Shown here piece by piece: positions 1-6,370 of a stretch of DNA of 6,370 nt. Every line of letters starts with the position of its first letter. Within the stretch, counting starts at the first letter, position 1. The position numbers and the translations under genes were made by a program. This DNA comes from Planctomycetaceae bacterium (GTDB lineage: Bacteria > Planctomycetota > Planctomycetia > Pirellulales > Pirellulaceae), in NCBI GenBank assembly GCA_002862265.1, contig PKCQ01000099.1, forward strand, positions 1 to 6,370, read 5' to 3'. Under the pieces are notes generated by a model. The model saw only the letters and a list, made by a program, of their open reading frames with translations, was not told the DNA's origin and searched no databases.

Positions 1-316
1 GGTTCTGGCTCAAGCTGTGAGCTGCAAGTTGCACTTGCGAGTCGTCGACTGGAGGAAGCCCAACCGTCGTCGCATGTCCAGCTGTTTCAACTGCTCCAGC
101 GGGGACTGTTGCGTATTGCTGGCCGTCGTACTGTAGGGCCACTGCTGATGACACCGGTGTAGCGGTGAGGTTCGAAGCAGTTGGCACCAGTTGCTGGGAG
201 TAATCCTGCGCGGAAACGCAAGGCAAGCCCACTGCTGCTATCAGAGCCGCAAGTGCAGCTGAAACCATTCGACGGCTCATACAGCCTTCATTCTTGTTGG
301 TCAGGATTCTACGCAT
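1..316 (-). CDS. Secreted protein of unknown function, 3' part beyond window edge
   Basis: This open frame has no stop down to base 1, so only about 105 N-terminal residues are visible. Starting at 316, the ATG is preceded by GAGG with 6 bases of spacing. A second in-frame ATG at 280, with GAAGG only 4 bases upstream, gives a more compact signal peptide beginning MSRRMVSAALAALIAAVG. The signal has a basic n-region, an Ala/Leu/Val core and a good type I cleavage site, VSA|QD, so the product is very likely exported. The visible mature part is rich in Ala, Gln, Val and Thr, has no cysteine, and shows no domain I recognise. It lies 116 bases downstream of the 640-residue gene on the same strand, so co-transcription is plausible. 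By context it could be a pilus or secretin component, but nothing seen proves that. The start choice (316 or 280) is uncertain. Confidence 0.6.
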   Translation of the reverse strand, partial: MRRILTNKNEGCMSRRMVSAALAALIAAVGLPCVSAQDYSQQLVPTASNLTATPVSSAVALQYDGQQYATVPAGAVETAGHATTVGLPPVDDSQVQLAAHSLSQN

Positions 317-387
317 GGCAGTCCTCAAGTCATTCTTGCTTTAGTCCGTCGCCGCATCAGTATCGCCGACGATTTGGTATGTTCCAG

Positions 388-409
388 CAACGAGTCGCAA
401 AACTCGTTG
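388..409 (-). promoter_or_regulatory. Intergenic hairpin between two co-directional genes
   Basis: A perfect 8-bp inverted repeat, CAACGAGT and ACTCGTTG, flanks a 6-base loop. It begins 24 bases past the stop codon of the 640-residue gene and lies upstream of the next start. On the transcribed minus strand it is not followed by a run of T, so it is not a standard intrinsic terminator. It may be an RNA-stabilising or attenuating stem, or chance. Its function is inferred from position only. Confidence 0.35.
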
Positions 410-432
410 ATCCGATGGGATATCCGGTGTTT

Positions 433-2355
433 TTACTTGTAGTGTGCTTTGAGCTTATCTACGACAGGACACAGTGTCGTCTTACGTATTAACGAGAGGA
501 TCTTCCGTGCGTCCTTCTCGGTTGCTGCCGTGCCAATGACGATAAACTCGTCGCCCTTGGCGATGACGCGTACTGTTTTTGTTTCGTATAGCTGAGCAAT
601 TGTAGCAGTCAGTTCTTCTGCAATCACGGCACGCGAATCTATAGGAAGTTTCGTACCCTGAACTTCGACTTGCCGCAAATTGATAAAGCTCTCGCCGTCA
701 GAATTGGTGGTCACAAACGCGACTCGCGTTTTGCCGGGTTGCAATGCAATCAAAGTAAGTTTGTTTTCACTTGTCTTGACGACTCGGCAGGTCTTCGCAT
801 GCTCAATGGAGTACTCCGAAAGAGTCGTTTCGCATTCAATCGTTGCTGTCGCTTCTGGTCTCAGCGAGACTAATTTGCCTTCGCGAACAGGAAGGTCTTT
901 ACGAATCGTCTCAGTTGCTTCTTCTGATTTTGGTATCAGAGGCTTGCTCGTTTGATCCACGAGATTTTGCTTGGGTTCGACACTGGGCGTTAACTCAGCG
1001 GCAGGGGAAGAGGGAACATTCGAAGTCACTCCAAGCGTCGTTTCCGGCAGATTTGGTGCTCGAACCGGCTCTAGCAAAGCAATCGGAGCAGCAGGCCGGA
1101 GACTGAGTGATTTCGGCGGCAAGGCGGCTGCTATTGATTCGCGGCTAGGCTCGCTCGCCCCGGCTAGGCTTATTGGTCTATTGGAAAACCCCTGGTTCGC
1201 AGTGTCTTGTGCCATTGATGCAGGCACATCCTGCAAAATCCGTTTTTCAACAATGGACACTATCGTGGGTTTTGGTGCCGAAACCGGCTCTTGTACCAGT
1301 GCTGGAAGCTTTTTAGCTAAGCTTGGTGTGCCAACGACCTCGGCTTGCTGGAAACCGGCTTCCATGTTGCCGAGTGTCTTTGGTTTGGTAGCTTGGGGTA
1401 ATTTAGTAAGCGTCGATGCCCCTGAGTCCGAAGTTGGAGTCGATGTGTTTGTTGGAGCTTGCGGAGTGAGACTGACCGAAAGTCGGAAGGGTTCGCCCCG
1501 TTGAACAACCTCAACCTCTCGGGATGCCAGCTCTTTAGAAACGATTTTCTTAGGCTGTGATCTCATTCCCGCTCGAACCGCTACTGAATGAGGCTTTCTA
1601 GCAAATGATGCAATGCGTAGTGGAGCCGCAGAGGCTGGATGTACGACAACTTGGCGGATCGGTCTCGAGTTCGCGATGCGAGCAAGATCAACTCCCTGTC
1701 CAACGACAGACGCCGCAGGGGCTCCGTCCGTAATCGCGAAGCCAGATGGAGTCTGAACAACGCCCTGTGATACGGAATCCGACTGAATTGTTACCGGCAT
1801 TGTTGGGCGCAACTCGATGCGTTGGATTACTTTGACAGGTGCTTGAAGTGGCAAGCGGGCGACGCTGCGATCTGTCAAGCGCATCGGCTGATCACGGTTG
1901 CCGAGTTCTGGAGTACGCTCAGGTGAACTTGTATTCGGTTCTGTATTCTGCGCCGGAGTGGGCTTAGGTTTGGGCACTCCGATCGCTTTTGTCAGCGAGC
2001 CTGCTTTAGGATGGGAAGTGTCGAACTCACCCAACTCAGTCAAAGAGCCTGAAAACCTCGCGACTTCTGCTGGAGAATCGAGACCGTCAGACAAACGGAC
2101 TTCCTTGCTACTTGGGGTCGTCGCCGCGCTGACAGTCGGAGTGTTGTTACCACTCTGCAGAGGAGCGATTGTGACCTTGGAACGGCCCTTCGAGCCGGTT
2201 TCTTGACCAGCAGCCAATCCATTCAGCAATGTGCAAGCACCTAGCAGGGCTACCCCAAGTACGAATGTACTTCTGAGGGCGGCAGCAAGGGCGGTTTTGC
2301 GAAGGCACTTCGTCCGGGAACGCTCACGCGCCGCAAACAAGCTAAACACTTTCAT
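433..2355 (-). CDS. Exported 640-aa protein with long disordered linker and C-terminal pilus-secretin-N-like and BON-like domains
   Basis: The ATG at 2355 is preceded by AAAGG with 8 bases of spacing, and the frame runs uninterrupted to TAA at 433. Residues 1-20 are basic. Residues 21-50 are a hydrophobic Ala/Leu segment, so the protein is exported. A lipobox-like LGAC (Cys41) and a possible type I site near LAAGQE are both present, so lipoprotein versus soluble or anchored is open. Residues about 53-490 are Pro/Ser/Thr/Val-rich low complexity without cysteine, probably disordered. Residues about 494-567 resemble the N-terminal domain of CpaC/RcpA-type pilus secretins (LRPEATATIECETTL, then LTLIALQPGKTRVAF). 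Residues about 574-634 look like a BON domain (VRVIAKGDEFIVIGTAATEKDA). There is no secretin pore domain, so it is not a complete secretin. It may be a periplasmic or envelope accessory of a Flp/Tad-type pilus. The domain assignments come from pattern recognition, not a search. Confidence 0.9.
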   Translation of the reverse strand: MKVFSLFAARERSRTKCLRKTALAAALRSTFVLGVALLGACTLLNGLAAGQETGSKGRSKVTIAPLQSGNNTPTVSAATTPSSKEVRLSDGLDSPAEVARFSGSLTELGEFDTSHPKAGSLTKAIGVPKPKPTPAQNTEPNTSSPERTPELGNRDQPMRLTDRSVARLPLQAPVKVIQRIELRPTMPVTIQSDSVSQGVVQTPSGFAITDGAPAASVVGQGVDLARIANSRPIRQVVVHPASAAPLRIASFARKPHSVAVRAGMRSQPKKIVSKELASREVEVVQRGEPFRLSVSLTPQAPTNTSTPTSDSGASTLTKLPQATKPKTLGNMEAGFQQAEVVGTPSLAKKLPALVQEPVSAPKPTIVSIVEKRILQDVPASMAQDTANQGFSNRPISLAGASEPSRESIAAALPPKSLSLRPAAPIALLEPVRAPNLPETTLGVTSNVPSSPAAELTPSVEPKQNLVDQTSKPLIPKSEEATETIRKDLPVREGKLVSLRPEATATIECETTLSEYSIEHAKTCRVVKTSENKLTLIALQPGKTRVAFVTTNSDGESFINLRQVEVQGTKLPIDSRAVIAEELTATIAQLYETKTVRVIAKGDEFIVIGTAATEKDARKILSLIRKTTLCPVVDKLKAHYK

Positions 2356-2363
2356 CTCAGAGA

Positions 2364-2368
2364 CCTTT
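2364..2368 (-). promoter_or_regulatory. Ribosome binding site of the 640-aa gene
   Basis: AAAGG on the minus strand lies 8 bases before the ATG at 2355. It complements the 16S 3' tail (CCTCCTTT), which is itself visible at the right end of this window. This supports the start at 2355. Confidence 0.6.
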
Positions 2369-2389
2369 GCTAGCTCAACGGCTCAGTGA

Positions 2390-2402
2390 CCACGTAACGT
2401 GG
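2390..2402. promoter_or_regulatory. 13-bp palindrome CCACGTaACGTGG upstream of the 640-aa gene
   Basis: Two perfect 6-base arms flank a single central A, 35 bases upstream of the start codon. As DNA this is a typical shape for a dimeric regulator site. As RNA it could form only a short stem. I could not place a convincing -10/-35 pair around it, so its role as an operator is a guess. The 2403-2670 segment upstream holds no gene I can support. Confidence 0.25.
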
Positions 2403-2670
2403 CCCCACGCAGCCTTATTTTGTGACTCTTCCAGGGGTATCGGGAGGCATGCTTGTCAAAGTTGAACGATTTTGCGGGTAGGAACCGTCCTATCGGTAAA
2501 TGGACGTCCTCAAAGTGGAAACCGAAGTGCTAGCAAACGACTTTTGTTGTTTGAGGAACAAAAACGCAAGCGTTCATGGAGAATGGCGAGCCATAAAATA
2601 TGCTCATCCTCGTCGTCGATGCAGATCACTCCTACTACGATGGACCAAATTGGTGCTCAGCTACAACAAC

Positions 2671-3262
2671 TCAACCGTGAAGGGCACGTTTTAAAACGTA
2701 CCGAGATTTGGCAATGTTGCCGAGAAAAAGAAGCAGCCACTGACTTTGGTCGTAGGAGCGCCAAGATTGCGGAATATCCTCTTTGATCTGTTGAGCGCCT
2801 TCGATACACAGATGTAGGTTATTACTAAGTGCTAACTCGGCTGCGATTTCCGCACTCTTGATGGCTGGAGGCAGGTCTCCTTAGCTCACTCGCACCAGTG
2901 CCAAAGTAAGCATGCTGCGCCAGTCCGGTTTGTCGCCAAGATTTTGTTTCAACCAACACGTTTCCTGAGGCTTTCCGCATCACGCTTTTGCTCGCTTTCG
3001 GGCAAGCGATTTGAAGAAGGGATAATGCACGCCGCGCCCAAAGGTTGTGTTCGTCCTTTGAAAGAACTTCCTCCCAATCTCTCGCGGTAGCTGCGATGTT
3101 GCCGTTTAGTTCCATACAAACGGCGTGGTGACCCCAAATCCTCGCGGCCTACGGAGCCAGCTTCAAGGCGAGTTATCAGTCGGCGTTGAATTTGTTTTTG
3201 TCGCCTCGCAGAGTAGGGAGTTCCGCTTGGCAGGCAAAAGCCAGGTGATGAATGAGCTCAAA
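2671..3262 (-). pseudogene. Decayed TPR-repeat protein, C-terminal part
   Basis: Three frames must be joined to read this relic. From 3262 down, one frame gives ELIHHLAFACQAELPTLRGD and then stops. A second gives LALKLAP, a TAG stop at 3149-3151, then AARIWGHHAVCMELNGN and ARDWEEVLSKDEHNLWARRAL, a typical helix pair of a tetratricopeptide repeat. A frameshift near 2990 leads to DWRSMLTLALVRVS, a TAA at 2881-2883, then GDLPPAIKSAEIAAELAL, another TPR-like pair, and QSQWLLLFLGNIAKSR before a TGA at 2671. The spacing of Trp, Ala, Leu and acidic residues is TPR-like throughout. In planctomycetes such arrays often form the C-terminus of kinases or other large proteins, so this may be the tail of one. 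An open minus-strand stretch up to about 3655 (RLKQIEFFLRELEGILRD) might be more of the same gene. There are at least two frameshifts and two internal stops, so it is not functional as a whole. Confidence 0.6.
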
Positions 3263-3472
3263 GTCTGAAACGCTCGCTAGTCCTTAGCCATTCATTGAAC
3301 CGACTAGAATGAAGCGGAGCGAATCGGCAATATAATATTGGATTGGTGCTAAGCGACAAGTGTGTCCTAGGACTAGTCTTATCGGCACACGATTCTTCGG
3401 CGAAGTATGCTCGGGTGCACGGACAGGAGACCCGAGTTGGAGAGTACAAGGCAACACTGAAAAATCGGAGCG

Positions 3473-4500
3473 TTGGTCGCGGAGTATCCCTTCCAGTTCG
3501 CGCAGGAAGAACTCGATTTGCTTGAGCCGAAAGATTTTGCGGTCATGGACAGCGGTAGTCTGCAAGAGCGATTCCACAACCGACGGCCTGAGGGCAGTGG
3601 GACTTTGAGCACGGGAAGCAATATGAACACGGTGACCAGTGATGTGTGGAGTCAAGAACGAGGTATCGAATTTTCAGACGCGTTTCCGAGGTGTGACGAA
3701 TTCAGCCTTGAGGTGACCGAAGCTGAGTTCGCAGAAATTACTCGCCGCAAGCAACTTGACTATTCTCGCTCGGCGGATAGAACGTCCTACTTCATTCCCA
3801 CCGAGAATGGGCACACTTTGATGGTGATGTTCCGGAATAATGCGAAAAATACATCGGCATGCAGGTTGTTCGTGGAGCGTCGAAACAGTCAAAACCTCCG
3901 TGGCGAGGCCAAAGCCAGAGCGACACGCAAAAGCTCCAGCTTTGGCAAGATTCAGCACGGATTGAATGCTGGGCTCGCGATTCATGGGCTTGGGAAACGG
4001 TTCGCAAAGGGAGGCTGGGGTGTGTGGGAATGCTATCCTAGAATGCTCGTGAAGTCCCAAGCATTGTTAGTACTGGCCCGTTACGATCGAGCGAAGAGTC
4101 ATGACGGTGACCGAAGTTGAGGGCCGTCCAGTCGGTCTACCGGGACGAACAGTCACCTTTCGGCAAAAGCCGATTGCAGTTGCGTTGCAGCCCAATGCTA
4201 CCGACGCCTTCTTCCAGGGCTTTCAACTCGGCGACCGAGACGATGGTCGAATGGCTGGGCCTACCTGGAGCGATCCGCAGTCTGGTGAGTATGAGCTTCA
4301 GTTCGACTTGAACGTCAATGTATCGGTGCACAACCCTGGAGAGACCGAGTCAGATTTTAACCCGCAGTCAGATAGGGCCATCTCTCATTTTGTTGAAGCG
4401 AAACAAGCAAATAAGAACGAAGGAAGCAGATTGATGCAAAGGCTTGGGAGACCGACGACCAAATACTGATTGAGTCGTTGAGCATGGCAGAAGGCCTAAG
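3473..4500 (+). pseudogene. Possible unidentified plus-strand gene relic in shifting frames
   Basis: This stretch lies between the two minus-strand relics and shows coding-like text on the plus strand, but not in one frame. About 3473-3850 reads FSLEVTEAEFAEITRRKQLD and SADRTSYFIPTENGHTLMV. After 3850 the next frame continues as YIGMQVVRGASKQSKPPW up to a TAG near 4041. At about 4070-4430 another frame reads VTEVEGRPVGLPGRTVTF and SGEYELQFDLNVNVSV. At about 4430-4530 a further shift gives IDAKAWETDDQILIESLSMA. I recognise no family. The mixed acidic/basic composition and the lack of stops within each piece argue for past coding. The opposite strand is also partly open, so strand and even gene status are uncertain. 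If it is a gene, it has about three frameshifts and is dead. Confidence 0.25.
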
Positions 4501-4532
4501 CGTTGCCAGGGCGATTTCGGCGGAACCGGCGG

Positions 4533-5797
4533 TCAACAGCCAGCAGAGGTCTCCTCAGTATTGGATGGATTGTCGAGACCGCGGCTGACAAGCTGTATGC
4601 AATGGAGATGCGTGGAACCTTCTGGTAAGGAGATAACCGGAAAACGCTTCTCTGGTTTCGACTCATAAGAAGGCGCAGATAAATCTTGGCTTTGTATTTG
4701 CTCTTTTCGCTGATCTCAATCTCTTCAGCGACATTCTTGCCGAAACGCTTATCAACATCGCCAACCATTTAGTCAGGAGCTTGCCACTCGGGTCTTCCAA
4801 ACCAGGGCATTTTCAGCGGGCCTTAGCCAGGCAGTCGCATGCCGAATTCCATCTCACACGCGTTCATCTAACTGGCCATGGTTCTCGGATTACGCGGATC
4901 TTGGATGGGCTGGTAGTCTTGCATGAAGACGTAATTCAGCCGTTGGGCAGTCGGAAATTTCATGGCGTAGTAAAAAAGATCCGTGCCTTCGACTTGCGAC
5001 ATCGGAATCTCTTGGCGAGCCCCAAAGGCCTTGCAGGCCAAGGCGATATCCAAGGCATCGCCTTGGTATAGAAAGTTCGCAATGTTGCCTTCCAGAATTG
5101 GGAAGGTCTTCTGAGCGGCAAGGAATTCTTCGACGACTCCCTGCTTCTGTTTCGGGGTTGCGGCCTGCTCCACTTGGCTCAACATTTCTGCAAAACCCTC
5201 GGATGTTTCTACACCCTGCATAGCTGAATTAAGTTGCTCGGAGCCTTGCGAAACCAATTCTACGCAGGCGATTTCGTTGAAACTGCGCTGGAGGATTGCG
5301 TTTTCCAAGTATACCGGAATGGATCAAAAGAGTTTTTCAAGGACGCGCGTACTGGCAATTTCGTGGTAGCCTTCCTGGTTGGCTTTGACGACATGCATCT
5401 TGCCGTCGTGGGTGCTGAGAATCAGATGGCCATCGACACCGATCAATAATTCATCGCCTGGACTGCGAGACTTCCATTTTGCTCTGCCAATTTTCGGAGC
5501 GACGCATGCCAAAATCCGAGTGGAGTAGGCAAATGTTCCCGTCCATCATGCCAGGAACGTTGTAGTACCCTTGATTGAGCGATCTTGCCAAGATTCTTTA
5601 GAAAACAAAGCACTTCCGTCGACTTCGATCTCAAAGCTTTTGGATAAAGCGTCATCGTTGTTGAGTAAGAATTGATTCACCGAAATCGGCAGTGGTATCC
5701 TCGCCGAGCCATTGGACCCATCGTGCTCAAACTGGAAGAGAACTTCACCATTGGACGGCTCCACGCTCGTGCCTCTGACAGCTAATAGACCCTATGC
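4533..5797 (-). pseudogene. Decayed PQQ-like beta-propeller protein with C-terminal esterase-like (alpha/beta hydrolase) region
   Basis: Reading down the minus strand, 5797-5568 gives LLAVRGTSVEPSNGEVLFQF and SARIPLPISVNQFLL. A one-base shift near 5568 leads to YYNVPGMMDGN. A second near 5534 leads to FAYSTRILACVAPKIGRAKW, ELLIGVDGHLILSTHDGKM and VVKANQEGYHEIASTRVLE. These are classic PQQ/BamB-type propeller strands (DGxLxxLxxDGxxxxVxAxxEGYxExAxxxVL). The same frame continues to about 4675 through four stops: TGA 5324-5326, where the family expects Trp (EKLF*SIPV); TAG 4868-4870; TAA 4823-4825; and TAA 4769-4771. It carries GDALDIALACKAFGARQEIP, VEGTDLFYYAMKF, QPIQDPRNPR and MPWFGRPEWQAPD, typical of the N-terminal early-set region of planctomycete esterase-like hydrolases. 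After a shift near 4674 comes PPSYESKPEKRFPVI-like text, then GLDNPSNTEE. The catalytic Ser motif and C-terminus are missing, as are the first propeller blades. A secreted product is expected for this family. Confidence 0.75.
5324..5326 (-). other. In-frame TGA replacing an expected Trp codon in the propeller relic
   Basis: The frame reads EKLF, TGA, SIPVYLENAILQRSFNEIACV. In this propeller family the final repeat normally starts with an aromatic residue, usually Trp, before a Pro-Val or Pro-Thr pair, followed by a short strand ending in a Cys-Val/Leu-containing strand. A single TGG to TGA change explains the stop. The text on both sides fits one continuous protein. Confidence 0.6.
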
Positions 5798-6120
5798 TTA
5801 CGAAACAAGTTGGCGTCAAAGAATCGTGAGTCGATTACCGGGGCTTCCGTCGCAGGAGATGAATCCCCAGGTATCTCCTATTGAAAAAGTTCGATAGGGA
5901 CTAGGCTTTCGGGGGGGCTAATTGTAAGCGAATAGCAGCAAGCAGAAAAACGGCGAGCGATGAATACAACTTATTTGCCTATTGAGCCAACTTGCAAAAT
6001 GGTTGTTTGGAGTCGGCTTCAAGGAGCAAACCGCCGTAAAAGCGCTTCGCTTGTGGTTGGTGCCTACCCGCAAGACCTCTGTTGCTGCTCAAATCAAAAC
6101 AACGAAAAACCACTGCGCAC
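5798..6120. other. Stretch with no supported gene, one signal-peptide-like remnant
   Basis: No intact gene is visible here. On the minus strand, 5969-5916 encodes YSSLAVFLLAAIRLQLA after a TTG. This looks like a signal-peptide core and could be the decayed N-terminus of the propeller gene, but its frame closes a few codons later. About 200 residues normally present between a signal peptide and the first recognisable blade are missing. The rest, up to the rRNA terminator, shows neither a tRNA nor a repeat. Confidence 0.3.
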
Positions 6121-6154
6121 GAAAAAACCCGTTGATGGCACGCCAACAACGGGT
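6121..6154 (-). terminator. Intrinsic terminator of the 16S rRNA unit
   Basis: An 8-bp stem (ACCCGTTG with CAACGGGT, 6127-6134 and 6147-6154) has an inner TGGC/GCCA pairing after one mismatch. On the minus strand it is followed at once by six T residues (plus-strand A at 6122-6127). It lies about 157 bases past the 3' end of the 16S gene and is oriented to stop transcription coming from it. Geometry and U-tract are those of a strong Rho-independent terminator. Confidence 0.85.

Positions 6155-6370
<216 letters not shown>

Noticed and set aside
971..1504. Open plus-strand frame of 177 codons inside the 640-residue gene
   Set aside because: It lies fully antisense to a gene with signal peptide, good ribosome site and recognisable C-terminal domains. 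Its composition mirrors that gene, so it is a shadow frame.
2454..2459. TTGACA on the minus strand upstream of the 640-residue gene as a -35 box
   Set aside because: No TATAAT-like box lies 16-18 bases downstream (the sequence there is GC-rich), so a promoter cannot be supported.
3332..3359. Minus-strand promoter-like pair TTGTCG and TATTAT with 16-base spacer before the TPR relic
   Set aside because: It has an acceptable shape but only 4 of 6 and 5 of 6 matches. It lies in decayed sequence where AT-rich matches are expected by chance, and the -10 falls in the palindrome CAATATaATATTG.
4868..5308. Treating the 146-codon minus-strand frame as an independent small gene
   Set aside because: It begins at a TTG within continuing family sequence and ends at a stop inside the esterase region. 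It is a fragment of the larger relic.
4769..5326. Stop codon recoding or read-through as an explanation of the broken propeller-esterase gene
   Set aside because: All three stop codons occur in the frame, frameshifts flank it, and the gene lacks both its start and its catalytic part. Decay is simpler.

Overview
The window most likely comes from a planctomycete, probably of the Pirellulaceae (Rhodopirellula/Blastopirellula type). The right edge is the 3' end of a 16S rRNA gene on the minus strand. It is followed within about 160 bases by a strong intrinsic terminator, with no tRNA or 23S gene in between. Unlinked 16S genes are known in planctomycetes. The decayed PQQ-type beta-propeller/esterase gene and the long secreted protein next to it also fit this group. 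This assignment is inference from about 60 bases of rRNA plus gene content.

Layout, left to right. At 1-316 (minus) is the 5' part of a gene for a secreted protein of unknown function, cut by the window edge. At 433-2355 (minus) is the only complete, healthy gene: a 640-residue exported protein. It has a signal segment, about 430 residues of Pro/Ser/Thr/Val-rich, probably disordered sequence, and a C-terminal pair of small domains resembling the N-terminal region of CpaC/RcpA-type pilus secretins followed by a BON-like domain. The two genes are co-directional, 116 bases apart with a hairpin between them, and could be part of an exported pilus or secretion locus.

From about 2670 to 5800 I see no intact gene. 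Two clear minus-strand relics can be read if frameshifts and stops are ignored. One is a TPR protein (about 2671-3262). The other is a PQQ-like beta-propeller joined to the N-terminal part of an esterase-like alpha/beta hydrolase (about 4533-5797). Between them, 3473-4500 has coding-like plus-strand stretches in shifting frames that I cannot identify. The segment 5800-6120 holds at most a signal-peptide-like remnant.

The 16S gene and its terminator form a self-contained unit reading leftward. The 640-residue gene has its own leader, with a ribosome binding site and a short palindrome. The roughly 3.1-3.5 kb between them looks like a gene graveyard. I found no mobile element, CRISPR array or tRNA, and no convincing new functional system. 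The most unusual intact object is the 640-residue protein.
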